This document shows, piece by piece, positions 1 through 12,242 of a stretch of DNA of 64,000 bases. A program made the translations under genes and the position numbers. Source of the DNA: Carya illinoinensis (taxonomy: Eukaryota; Streptophyta; Magnoliopsida; Fagales; Juglandaceae); contig NC_056755.1 of NCBI RefSeq assembly GCF_018687715.1, positions 43,970,501-44,034,500 of the forward strand, given 5' to 3'. The notes under the pieces were generated by a model. That model searched no databases. It was not told the DNA's origin and saw nothing but the letters and a program-made list of their open reading frames with translations. How positions within the stretch are numbered: position 1 is the first letter of the stretch; every line of letters begins with the position of its first letter.

Positions 1-464
1 ATCTTTAACTATACAAACTAATGTTACTTTAATAAAAAAATCAGCTAGTGTGATTGGCACTCTCACAAAATTACCAAAACTGAAAATATCATTTTTCTTT
101 ATTGTCTTGGCACAACATTCAACGGCAATTAGCCAAAAAGCCTTTAGCCAAACTTGCTAATTATGAAAAATTAGAAGCACCAATATCAACCCAAGCTTTA
201 AATCCAATCACAATTTGTTTGGATCGGAAAGATCTCACTCTCTCTCTACTCTCATTATTTAAGTATATTCTTTGCCTAGATAAAGAATATTGGATTTTTA
301 TTCCAATTTTTATGCAATGAATTAGTAAATGAACTTTGATGATTTTTATGAAGATGACATGAAAATTAACAAGTTAATTTACCCGTTCATTTTTGCTATA
401 AGACAAGCTATATATATATATATTAAATATGAATAAAAATCAAACGTGCAAAGAGAGAGATGTT

Positions 465-513
<49 letters not shown>

Positions 514-1010
514 CTACCTAAATCTTTAAATCTTCTATATATCACACTCAATCAAGAATCGAGTTAATATCTAAGTCTACCATATTATATAAAGTCATAC
601 ACGCAAGAAAAGAAGAGTGATGGTTTGAACGTATGGTATATGTTTGAATATCCTTTTAGTACATGGTATATCAAAATTGAGTGCATTACAGGTTGCATCG
701 AATCTTTAAAATGAAAGAAAGAAAGGGGTAGATGTGGGGTAGCCTATTTGCTTTACATGTTGGTTTTCAAATTGCCTCTCTTAAATGTGCATGATGTGGG
801 GGTACGAATGTTGATGGTTCTTACCTATTTGTTGGCTTTTGAAGTCTTTTTCCTCACCGTAAGTGGCGATTTTCTACCACATATGCATGCTATCAAGAAA
901 TTCTCAAGTAATATGATCATCTTCTTTTGTAATGATTTTTACAGTCAATTAGGAGGAAGGATGACCATTTGATGGGAAAATTGTATTTCACTATTATTGC
1001 TTCGTACTCT
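1..1010. repeat. Inverted-repeat arm A of RLP flanking DNA
   Basis: No gene is seen here. The stretch is the reverse complement, with many small differences, of about 3837-4630: the blocks around 61-215 (lacking AT-rich simple repeats) pair with 4390-4620, and 840-1010 pairs with 3837-3990. It is also duplicated in direct orientation at about 42170-43900, where a LINE interrupts it. Short open frames in it have no recognisable content and are probably chance. It belongs to the shared flanking DNA of the RLP cluster. Confidence 0.7.
469..511. repeat. (GA)n microsatellite
   Basis: An uninterrupted GA dinucleotide run of about 21 units. The paralogous position 42665-42707 carries a run of nearly the same length. 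Confidence 0.95.
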
Positions 1011-2145
1011 CTCTTTTTTGATAGAAGGATTCCGACGACGGACATAATTGAGATTAATTCTAGCTGTTAATTCCAATAGATCATCAATACATATAAGACA
1101 AGAGATTTGCCCAAAATTCAGAGAAAACAACTCTGATATTATATTCAAAATTATCAAAACTCAAGAATATCGAAATTAACCCACAAGCCGACTGTAATAG
1201 TTGTAATTCGAAATATCAAATTTTTACTAAAAATAAATTCCAATAAACACACCAAAAATAAATATGGAAATAAATAAAAAAATCTACCAAAAATATGACC
1301 AAAATGGGGGTTCAAATCATTTCCTAAACTATAAATGAAATAACATTATAAAAGGCAAAAAATCTAAAAATGGAGATTTGTAGTGGAAAACAACTGATTT
1401 TGACCTCAATAAAGATGCACACCAGCGTAATTAGGTGATTGAGATGTGTGCACCGAAAAGAGCTTTCTGAATTGGGGTTATATACACGATTCTGATACCT
1501 GTAGCCAAAGTTATGATCAGAATATCAACAAGTGCTCAAAACTTCCCCAAATCAAGGAAATATCATTGTTTCCTGCTGTACTTGCACTGATCTACCCTCT
1601 CAAGATAGTTTAGCGCCATCAACATGTAATCTAATAGCTTCGTATCATCTGACTCGAATCCTCATGGATCAGATTCTAAAAAATACATCATCATTTTTCA
1701 ATTTTATCTTATTTTTGATGAGGTAGTATTATCAATTTTAATTTTTTTTTAAAAAACAAAGAAAAAAAAAAAGATAATTCAAGGATAATACAAGAAAGTG
1801 CCAAATTATAAAAATGTGACGAAAATATGATATATAAAAGAAAGTGTGGTCGCAAACATCATTATAATTAATTAATTGTTGCAAGTTTTATTCCCTTTCC
1901 ACGGACAATTAGTGAATGAGCATTCTTGATTCAAAAAGAAAAAGTGAATGATCATTCCTTGATTCTTGCTTAATTCTTGACATTCACGGCCACGTTAGCA
2001 GCATGTGGGATAATTAGACGCGTTGGTGAAGCATGAATTTTCCTATATTTTGTACAATAATTGAAAGGATCATGGTAGTCGTCATAAAGTTAAGCCCCTC
2101 GCTCTTTCCTCTATCTAAACATAGTGCAAGACATTTTAAAAAGTT
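1011..2145. repeat. RLP 5'-flank copy, no gene seen
   Basis: This is flanking DNA upstream of the plus-strand RLP fragment at 2146. It is shared in direct orientation with 43900-45026 and in inverted orientation with about 14968-16100 and 62705-63900. It includes the block around 1980-2045 that recurs upstream of every RLP 5' end, with a CCACGT (G-box-like) core and TTGAC. Nothing in it looks coding. Confidence 0.65.
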
Positions 2146-2508
2146 ATGGATATGATCTATTTGTATCATGAATCAATAATATTCATGCGATTGCTTTTCC
2201 CTTTGATAGCATGGCTCCTTCTCTTACTCCCTCGCTCTGTCTTATAATCTGCCTCCGCTTTGCCATCAAGAAGAAAGGATAGCTCTGATGCAATTCAAGG
2301 ATACTTTTATCAGAAAAAACAACTCTGTTTGCCCACACACTGAGCGAAACTATCCTGATGTTGCATCACGGAGAATAGATGGAAATAATACCAATTGTTA
2401 TGTATGGGATGACATGACCCATGTCTTGGTTGCATTCAACCCCATCCCATACACAAAAATTGGTATTATTTCCATCTATTCTCCATGATGCAACCTTAGG
2501 ATAGTTTC
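2146..2508 (+). pseudogene. Truncated RLP 5' end (signal peptide plus LRR N-cap), inverted copy
   Basis: An ATG at 2146 opens a signal peptide (MDMIYLYHES, then a Leu-rich core ending LLLLLPRS) that hits a stop near 2248 because of a small deletion. In another frame from 2288 the usual N-cap follows (MQFKDTFIRKNNS, then a NGNN-TNC-VWD segment). Sense similarity to the other RLP 5' ends stops at VWD, about 2412, and the following bases read the same gene region in antisense. This is the opposite orientation to the main RLP copies at 6611, 19945 and 35558. It cannot encode a receptor. Its sister copy is at 45027-45380. Confidence 0.85.
2346..2508. repeat. Self-complementary hairpin made from RLP N-cap sequence
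   Basis: The arm 2346-2412 is complementary to 2443-2508 over about 66 positions with only a handful of mismatches, leaving a loop of about 30 nt. The left arm is sense to the RLP N-cap coding sequence and the right arm is antisense to it, so this is an inverted duplication of a receptor exon. The same structure is conserved at 45224-45380. Confidence 0.85.
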
Positions 2509-5169
2509 ATGCGGATCAGATTGACGGAACTTGTTGGCCTGCTTCGCGTGCTACCTGCACCTTAAAGATATTTCCTGGTAGCGGAAAATATATGTTACTA
2601 GAAATACTTCTGCATCAAGTTAAGAATATGCTTCTATTTATCGAGAATGCATTCAGTTTTGCTACAGGGTATTTTAAAAAGGTCATATTCAAACCCATAC
2701 TATACGTTCAAGCCATTGCTTTAATTCTTTTCTTACGTGAATGACTATATTATGATAGACTTAAATATATATCATGACTATTCTTGCAATTGAGTATAAT
2801 ATATAGAAGACTTGAAGATTTAATAAGGTACGTGAATTTATAATCGGTGGGCTCTACCATGCATATGAACTTATTGCTACATAAGGAATTATGATCATGC
2901 ACTAATTGTGGAAAGGGAATAAAACTAGCAATAGTTAATTAATTATATATAATGATGTTTGCAACCGCACTTTCTATTATCCTAAGTTCATCATATATAT
3001 ATATATATATATTCTATAAGTTTGACACTTTGTATTATTTTTAAAAATAAATAAATAAAGGTTGATCGGAAATACTACCTCATCATAGTAGGATAAAAAT
3101 TAACTGGTGATGTACTTTGTAGTCTTTCTATAATAAAAAAAAAAAAAAAAAAAAAAAACTAGAGTACAAATTAACAATAATAATGAGATACAATTTGCCC
3201 ATCAATTTAATGGCCGTTGTTCCTCCTTTGAGTACTGTGAACATCATTACAAAAGAAGAGGAAATTACTTGGAATTTCTTGATAGCATATGTCGTAGAAA
3301 ATTGCCATTCACGACAAGGAAAAAGAATTTGAAAGCCGACAAATTAATAGGCAAGAACCATAAGTCTTTGTACCCCACATCATGACATCATGCACATTTA
3401 GGAGTGGTAATTTGAAAATCAACATGTAATACAAATAGGTCACCACTTGTCTTCCCCTTTCTTTCTTTAATTTTATCAATTGAATGCAACGTGTAATGCA
3501 TTCAATTTTGGTATACCATACCAAACATTCAAACCATTCATTTTCTTTTCTTACGTGTATGACTCTATTATGGTAGACTTAATTATCAACTCCATTCCTG
3601 ATTGAGTGTGATATATAGATCAAGACTTTTAAAGATTTAGGTAGACTTCTCTCTCTTAATAAACGTCTCTCTTTCTCTTTGATTTTTATTCCTGTTTAAT
3701 ATATATATAGCTTGTCTTATAGCAAAAAAAGAGCGGGTAAACTTGTTAATTTTTATGTCATCTTTATGAAAATCATCAAAGTTCATTGACTCAATTCTGC
3801 CCAACCAAAATCTTTCTATAAAAAAAATAGAGAGTACCAAGCAATAATATTGAAATACATATTGCCCGTCAAATGGTCATCCTTCCTCCTTAATTGATGG
3901 TAAAAATCATTAAAAAGAAGATTATCATATTATTTGGAAATTTCTTGATAGCATGCATTTGTAGTAGAAAATCACCACTCACGGCGAGGAAAAAGAGTAC
4001 TTTGAAAGCCAACAAATAGGCAAGAACCATCAACCTTCGTACCCCACATCATGCATATTTAGGAGAGGCAATTTGAAAATCAACATATAAAGCAAATAAG
4101 TTACCTCACGTCTTTCCATTTCTTTTTTTTTTTTTCATTTTAAAAGTTATATGCAATGTGTAATGCATTCAATTTTGGTATACCATATATTAAAAGGATA
4201 TTCAAATTCATACCATACGTTCAAACCATCGCTCTTCTTTTTTTACGTGTATGACTCTATTATAGTACTAGAGTTAAATATCATCAACTATATTATTCTT
4301 GATTGAGTGTAATAGATAGAATACTTAAAGATTTAGGTAGACTTATCTCTCTTAACAAGCGTCTCTCTTTTTATTTTTATTTTTTATTCATGTTTAATAT
4401 ATGGCTTGGATTAATATTGGTGCTTCTAATTTTTCTTAATTAGCAAGTTTGGCTAAAGGCTGAACTCTAATTGTTGTCGAATGTTGTGCCAAGACAATAA
4501 AGAAAAATGATATTTTCATTTTTGGTAATTTTGTGTATCAAAATTAGCAAGTAATGAGTACGCCAATCACACTAGCTGATAGTTTGTGTATCAAAGTAAT
4601 ATCAGTTAGTATATGTAGTTAAAGATGGCAAAATCTACGAATTTCCAAAACCAACTAATATTACTTGAAGTTAGCTAGCAATTATTTTGCTTGAAATTAA
4701 AATAACGAATATGTAACAGTCATGCATATATATGTAGATGAGCTTGATTTTCTAATTAGGATCCATGAGGATAAGATCGAGTAGAAACTTTAGTTTGTAT
4801 GATTCCAAAGATTAAAACCAAAAAAGACAGGATAATGATCACCTCGAATTCATGAAAAGATTCAACCCCATACCATAAGTTCATTCAAACTGTCGCTTTA
4901 TTTCTCTTGCGTGAATGACTTTATTAATTATGTTATACTAAGTCCACATCAAGACTTTAATTTCTTGATTGAGTGTGATTGAATACCGTATCATGTTAAT
5001 TAAGAAAGAGAAATGATGTTTTCCATATATGAAGTAACATTTTATTTTAAGTTATTCACTTACAAATTAATTACTTAATGATATATGCCACTCAATTAAT
5101 ATGATTATAGATAATAAAATCTAAGAAATTCTATGTATTTCTTTTCATTTGATCTTTTGTCTCCAGTGA
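2509..5169. repeat. Repeated RLP-cluster intergenic DNA, no gene seen
   Basis: About 2.7 kb of AT-rich DNA. It contains the direct repeat 3175-3640 versus 3840-4330, which share a block around a GATAGCATATG/GCATGCAT segment, and inverted arm B (3837-4630, pairing with 1-1010). About 2720-5169 is duplicated at 59833-61320 and, less completely, at 17280-18720. Low-complexity tracts lie at about 2997-3011 (AT) and 3129-3158 (poly-A). No convincing coding sequence. Confidence 0.65.
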
Positions 5170-5420
5170 AGAATGCATGGGCTATATATAATACCTTTCT
5201 CTTGCTCTGTTTCAATCATGAACACAACACTAGAAGTTTAGGATCGGTCATGAGGATAAGATCGAGTTGGAAATTCAGTTTGTGATTCAAATTAAAGAAA
5301 GCCAAAAAAGAGATGACAATCATCATCACTTCGATTTGAAAACATTTAATCCCATACCATGCGCTTGCTCAAAATGTCGCTCTTTTTCTCTTGCGTGGAT
5401 GACTTTATTACAACCAAAAA
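5170..5420 (+). promoter_or_regulatory. Recurring promoter-like cassette with TATA box and short leader ORF
   Basis: The segment has a TATA-like ctatatataata near 5178-5190. A conserved leader (CTGTTTCAATC, GAACACAACACTAGAAG) follows, then an ATG at about 5249 opening a very short frame that reads MRIRSSWKFSL. The same order recurs at about 17050-17130, 18730-18870, 25845-25940 and 61310-61430. Partial forms lie at 4740-4920, 16690-16760 and 22990-23070. No longer reading frame is attached to any copy. It could be the remains of a duplicated gene's promoter and first exon, or a transposed repeat. Confidence 0.4.
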
Positions 5421-6610
5421 AGGGGTCACTTTGTGTCGTCCATCTCCATGAACATCATTTCAAGTTAATTGAATTAATTCAATAAAATATCGGAAAGAAA
5501 ATCCAATAATTATCTAGACAAGTAAATAATTCCCAATAAGAGTATATTCCGGAAAGAGAGAGATGATGGAGAGAGTTCAAACAAAAGGGTTTTTCTAATT
5601 GTATTTTTAATTAATTATATTTTATCTTTCTATCCTATAGTTCAGGTATTGGTCTTTTGTAGTTGTCTTTGCAGCTTGACTTTGACAAAATCAATGGGTT
5701 AAAGGCCACGCTTTTTGATCTCCTCCTCAAGATCAACATTCCCATTAGAAATATGATCAAAACTGCATGAATAGGAAATCATAGGCACTGCTAAGACAGG
5801 AGCCCATCTGCTACTGCTATGCCCGAGCACTACTCAAAGAAGAGCCTAGAAGACCTACGGCACATTCCAGAAGAATCAAAGAGGGATACCTAAGAGAATA
5901 TTTGTGTAACAGAAAAGATAAGCCTGGCATATATTTGGGTACATTCTGTGATGGCTATACGCCTATAAATGTAGTCACTCGGTGTACTGAGCATCAATGA
6001 AAAACAGAGCAATATTTGATTCTTCTCTTTTCCGTTTAGACCTTCTATCATACACTTGGGTTGTTTCTTTCTTCTTTAGGCACGAGTATCCTCATGTATC
6101 TAGATCAAGTTTCCCGTTGATGCCAAAGTGGATACACAATGCTGCCTGAAATGATTTATAGGCGTGTACAATCCTCATCTATCAAGCTACTTGCTAATTG
6201 AAATGATTGCATTCACCATCATGATTTTGAAAACTTTCACCAATGGCTACCCTTGCGAAATCTTTACTAATAACTAAAAGGCACTGTGCAATCTCCTTTC
6301 ATGTCATTGACGGATTAGTATCCTTAACTTATCCTGGTAGATTATTTGATAATCATAAACAACTCCTACTTGGAGAAAATGAACTTTGGATAAAGCAAAT
6401 ATGCAAACTAGCTAGCTTGGTCGATCATTCAGTACAAGCAAATATATATATGCAAAAATATAGTAACTTATGCATGCCCTCCAGTAGTTGACCTTTGTTT
6501 AGATCGACTGCCAATTCCATCCATTAAGATTCAATAATACTAGAAGTATAAATGATACTTAAAAAAAAAAAAAAAAAAAGACAACATATTGCTTGACTAA
6601 GTTTCATTTA
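5421..6610. repeat. RLP 3'-flank copy, no gene seen
   Basis: This is the downstream flank of RLP pseudogene 1. Counterparts lie at about 18960-19944 (RLP 2), 34420-35557 (RLP 3, rearranged) and 61530-62204. The short frames, for example 6243-6491, are not conserved among copies and I do not regard them as genes. Confidence 0.6.
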
Positions 6611-7955
6611 CTACTTCCTATGATTCACCATTATTCGAGTTTGATGTTGCTTCTTGCCAAAAATCTTGATAACCCAATCTTGCTTTCTGGTTATCACAAT
6701 GTGCCCGATAACAACTCCAAATACGAATCCACATCCATATCCCATCACAACTGCTTTCCAACCAAATTCAAAGAAAAATTTTGGACCCTGATTCTCTTCA
6801 AAGTTGGTTGAAGGTGGAGGCATCGAATTGTCAGAATCTCCATAGATTTTGGACAAGGGCCTTCCACACAGTGCTCGATTATCTTCGAATGAAGTATTTC
6901 CAAATGTTCCAAACTGTTGCCCGTGCGGTATAAGTCCAATGAGGCAATTATGTGACACATTAAATTTTGAAAGGAAATTGAGATGGGTTAAATCAGGAGG
7001 TATCTCTCCGAACAACTTGTTTTGAGAAAGGTCTAATGATTCTAGCTGTGTCAAATTTGCAAAGGATGATGGGATATGACCAGTGAAAGCATTATTGGAA
7101 AGGTTCAGGACAAGAAGTCCTACTAGATTCCCCAGTCTTTCTAGAATATCTTCTTCAAATCTGTTGCATGAGAAATCTATGACTGTGAGGCCATCTTGGA
7201 TCTTCTTATATTCCAACTCCACACCTTTTGTTGTTATTATAATTGAACAGTCGATAGAGTAATCATCCAAGTATTTTAAATTCTTTGCACCAACGGATTT
7301 CATGGCATCCCATTGTGTGAAGTATCCTGGAGGCAAATTCCTAGACAAATGGTTGTCAGAGAGGTCAATGATATGCAAGTTGGGGAGTGTGTAATTTGTT
7401 TCTGGACTCCTTATTGCATCGTGGAAGCCATTAGAATGGAAAACAAGAATATTCAACTGTTGAAGAGTTCCCAACCAAAAGGGATAGGTATCGTTGATTT
7501 GATTGTGGCCAACATGAAGATACTCATGCTTAGTACAGTTGGCCAAAGATCTTGGCAAATGGCCCTGTAACTGGTTTTGGCTTAAGTCAATCAACTTCAA
7601 GATGCATCCTTTTTACCATGTTTTTGGGATGTTGCTGCTGAAGTTGTTGCTTCGTAGTACTAGCACTGACAAAGATTGACTCAAGTTGCCTATACATGGA
7701 TGAATCATGCAACTCAAATGGTTATAGGACAAATCAAGCAATAGAGGTGAACTCATATTGCAAATAAATGGTGAAATCCTTCCGGTGAATGAATTATTGC
7801 TGATGGAATAAAACCATATGGCTGGTGGTGGAATTGGAAGTGATCCATGCATCATGTTATTCTTAAGCTCCAAATCTTCTAGTTTTGGCCATGGGATAAT
7901 TGTTGGAGAATTTTCAATGCCAGAGAGAAAGTTGTTAGAAAGGTAGAGCCTGCCA

Positions 7956-7970
7956 AGAGATTCTTTACTT
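7956..7970. repeat. LINE target-site duplication, left copy
   Basis: AGAGATTCTTTACTT, identical to 13772-13786. The bases just outside differ, so the duplication is 15 bp. Confidence 0.95.
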
Positions 7971-8122
7971 TTTTTTTTTTTTTTTATAAACAGAGGATGG
8001 CACCTCTATACTTTATTCCAAAACACCCTCACTTATGGCGGAGGAAAACCTCTTACACAACAGATAAGACTAAAACAGAAATATGGCATAAACATTTAAA
8101 AACCAAAATGACACAGCCTCAT

Positions 8123-11100
8123 TCACGGTCTGAGACTAGGAAAACCAAGTTTATCCATCCGTAATATTCCTCTCAGGTTAGAAGGGATGTCCCGAGAGAG
8201 CCATTGTTTATTTAAGCCCTTCGCCCCCAGACGTGCCAAGAAGTCAGCTGCTACGTTTCCTTCCCGGTAGATGTGTGAGACTTGAAACTCAATTTCTTTT
8301 AGCATCTCCATCAGCTCCTCCCAGAATTCTTCAAGATACCATACTTCACATCTTGATGCTTTCAGCCATCTAACCACCATCATGGAATCTGATTCAAGAT
8401 CAATGTGGGCCACACCCATCATTTTAATCCGCCGTAGACCATGAATTAAGCTCATTACTTCTGCATAATTACTTGATCCTGTGCCAAGATGAACCGAGAA
8501 TGCCATGAGTAGATCACCCTTAGAGTCTCTCAGAACTCCACCCGCCCCTGCAGCTCCAGGATTTCCCATTGAGCTACCATCAACATTTAGTTTCAGACGA
8601 CCACATTCCGGCTTTGTCCATCACACCAGCTTCGGAATAGCTCTTCTCGGAAATTTAATTGGAATATTCAACTCCATTAGTATTTTTTGATCCCGACACG
8701 AAAGAACTTTCCCCACTTTAAGCTTTTCTCCCACCTTTCCAATCCATGTTTTAATATTGTACCATACCGTGATGGCCGAATCTTTTACTCCTTCCGCCCG
8801 TGCCTTACAATGCCTTAGCCAGAGAGACCAGGTTACAATGGACGGGATCATCCCGAGAATGTGTCCCAGCTGTGATGCCTTGGAAGCTTTAGAGAACCAT
8901 TCCTCCACTATCTGGTTCCAAGAGGTACCTGTAGATCTTCCCAGACCCATCTGCGCATATGCTATTCTCCAAACCTCCTTTGCAATGTCTCCATTTGCTA
9001 GCACATGGTCTCTGTTTTCATATGCCCCATGCACACAACAGTCACATTTTGAAGCTATTGGAATACCAATGGATTTTATTTTATCATCCACACTTAAAGC
9101 ATTATTAAAAGCTTTCCACATATTAACCGAAATATTCTTTGGGATGCAAGGATGCCAAACCCAGTTAGCCCATCTCACCTTGGGAGCATTAATTCTAACA
9201 CAATTCCATGCACTTTTAGTGGAGAATTTTCCATCCTTACTAGCTGTCCATATCAGTACATCTGCCCCTGCTCTACTTTTGCATAAAACTTCCAGCACTT
9301 TTTCTGTAAGCTCCGCCCCTAATATACCGTGTAGTTTGACAGCATCCCACCCATTTTCCATTTTAAATTCTGTAACTTGTAGATTTGGGGAATCATCCAT
9401 AGGAGCCAGGTTACATAAAGGGCCCTCATCCAGCCACTTGTCAAACCAAAAGGATATGTTACCATTTTTTATCTTCCATTTTGAGAGATTTAACACCTCG
9501 GGGATACATGATGCAACCATCCTCCAAAATCTGGTGCCTTTTCCCCTATCCACCAAGGAGATATGATTCTGTCGCACATATTTGGCTCTAAAAAAATTAG
9601 ACCACAGCGAGTCCTCTACCATAATCTTCCACGCAAACTTCATGAAGAGGGACTTTTGAATATCTGTGAATTTTCTGAACCCCATTCCACCTTCTGCTGC
9701 AGGTAAACATAATTTATCCCATGCCTTCCAATGCTTTTTTGGCCTACCATCATGCACACCCCAGAAAAAATTACTTAGACATCTGTTGATACTTGTCATT
9801 ACCGAACCAGGTACATAGACAGTAGACAAAAGATAAATAGGGAGGCTCATTAGTACGTGCTTTAAGAGAAGCACTCAAGCCCCATTAGCCAATAATTTAT
9901 TCTTCCATCCTTCCAACCTTACTTTAATTTTTCCAACAATTTCCTCTAAGAAAACTGCCTTCATACGCCCAGAAATGATTGGGACTCCCAGGTATTTGAA
10001 AGGCATTTTACCTTCCACAAATCCAGAGATACGTAGTATCGATCGCCGTCTAGGCCTGGAAATATGTTTCGAGAAGGTAATTGAAGACTTGACTTTGCTT
10101 ACATTCTGACCCGTCCATTGCTCATATGTAGACAGCACCTCCAAAATGGCTCTCACTGAAGCTTTACTCCCATTAGCAAAAATAACTATGTCGTCGGCAT
10201 ATATAAATGTGAGATCAAAGGCGTACCTCTCGGTTGGACAAACGCACCAATTTTCTTTTCTTCAAATTTTGCTTTGAGCATTCTCGAGAGAATTTCTTCA
10301 ACCATGATAAACAAATATGGGGAGATTGGATCCCCTTGCCTCAATCCTCGACCACTTTTAAAGAAACCCTTTGGGACCCCGTTCATGACGATGGAGAAAT
10401 GAGCGTTTGAGATGCACATCCTGACCAGATCACACACCTGACTCGAAAATCCAAACTGAGACATGACATGCAAGAGGAATTCCCAATCCACACTATCATA
10501 AGCTTTAGCAATATCCAGCTTAAGTATGATATTGCCCCCTCGAACCGGTTTGTTGATACTATGTACGAGTTCTTGAGTAAGGCTTATGTTGTCAAAGATG
10601 CTTCGGCCTGGGATAAACGCTCCTTGTTCAGGAGCTATAATACGTGGAAGCATCGGAGCCAGTCGACTCACCAAAATTTTCGAGCAAATTTTGTAGAAGG
10701 TCGAGCATAGGCTGATTGGCCTAAACTTATCAAAATTTTCTGGCGACTCCACTTTGGGAATGAGGGTCAGAAATGATGCTGCAAAATTAATGGGAAACTC
10801 AGCCCCCAAGAAGAATTCCTGAACTACCTCCACCACATCATTGCCTACAATATGCCAACAAGCTTGAAAGAAACCCGACCCAAACCCATCTAGCCCCAGA
10901 CTACTGTTAACTGGGATGGAAAACACTACATCTCTCACATCTTGGATTGAAGGGAGTTGGCACAACCTCTCGTTATCTTCCTCTGTTACAACTGTTTGTA
11001 CCAGATTTGATAAATCTGGAAGTACCCCCACCTGCTTATGGGACAACAAATTACTGAAATATAGAACTGCTTCCTCATGAATTTCTTCCGAAGTTTTTAA

Positions 11101-12242
11101 CCATCTTCCATCGGGTAATCGCATTTCATTTACCTGCCTCTTGGACCGAGCATTACAAGCTCGGAAGAAACTTGCACTGGCTTCACCTTTTTCCAGCCAC
11201 GCTAGTTTGGCTTGTTGTCTCAACCTTGTTTCTTCACGTTCCAGCCAAGTGTTCAGTTCAATTTTTGCTACTAAATAATCTTGCTCATCTTCCTCATTAA
11301 AGCCCTCTTGCATTTTCTTTTCTAACTTCTCCACTCTATCTTCCAGTAGTCTAATGTTAAGAGTCGTAGCCCCAAAGACATCCTTATTCCACCCACGCAG
11401 GGAGCTTTTCAGCCTTTTCAATTTTTTTGCCAAGCGAGCCATTCCCCTCTCCATCATCCCCTTCTCCCAAGAAACCTTCACACACTCCATGAACGCCTCA
11501 TGTTTAACCCACATTTGATGGAATTTAAATGGAGGAAAGCCATATGATGTAAAGGAGTTGGACAGCCGAATCACCATAGGAGAGTGATCCGACGTACTTC
11601 TTCCTAAGTAATCTAGGCTAGCATCAGGAAAAAGAGATAGTACCTCAGCACTCATAAGAACCCTGTCTAAACAGGCCCAGCTCCATGAGGTTCCTTCCTG
11701 TCCGTTGCACCACGAAAGTCGGTTTCCAGAATATCTCATTTCAGATAAGCCATTAGAATCAATAAAAGAATTGAATTCCTCTATAGCCGCATACTGTCGA
11801 GGCCTTCCACCTCTACGTTCCAAATCATTTCTAATGATGTTGAAATCTCCTAATACAAGCCATGGGGTAGATCCCCTCACCCCATTAGATAAAGATTGCC
11901 ATAGCTTCTTGTGCTCCACCTGGGTGCATTTAGCATAAACGAACGAAATGCACACTTGCTTGCCTTGAAACTCAGTCACTACTGTAATGAACTAATTTGT
12001 CGCTTCCACCAACACTACCTTCACCCCCTTGTCCCATAAAATCCATAGTTTCCCCCCTTGTACTTCATTTGACAAACAACCCTCTAGCTGAAGTTTTAGT
12101 TTAACACTCTCCAATTGTCTTTGCGTTAGGAAAGGTTCTGCCAACGCAACAATACCAGGACAATACTTGTTTATCAATTTCTTTAGCCTTTTTATAGAAG
12201 TTCCCATCCCCTTATGTTCCAATAAAGGATAGGCTGAATCAT
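8123..12242 (-). pseudogene. LINE ORF2 (endonuclease, reverse transcriptase, zf-RVT, RNase H), broken
   Basis: ORF2 nicks the target and copies the element RNA. The ATG at 12242-12240 overlaps the ORF1 stop. Domains in order: an APE-like endonuclease (WNIRG start, LVLGDFN near 11850, SDHSP near 11590), reverse transcriptase (KLDIAKAYDSVDW, then GLRQGDPISPYLF, then YADD), a zf-RVT region in 8621-9874, and RNase H (DGSS near 8585, LESDS, REGNVAADFLA). Lesions: a 1-nt loss near 12207, TAG at 11992-11994, a 1-nt loss near 10190 just before YADD, and TGA at 9875-9877 and 8621-8623. Both TGA codons sit where related elements have Arg and fit CGA to TGA change. It has all the domains but cannot be functional. 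Confidence 0.93.

Noticed and set aside
8757..9566. A 269-codon plus-strand frame
   Set aside because: It is antisense to the LINE ORF2 zf-RVT region; the minus-strand reading has clear domains.
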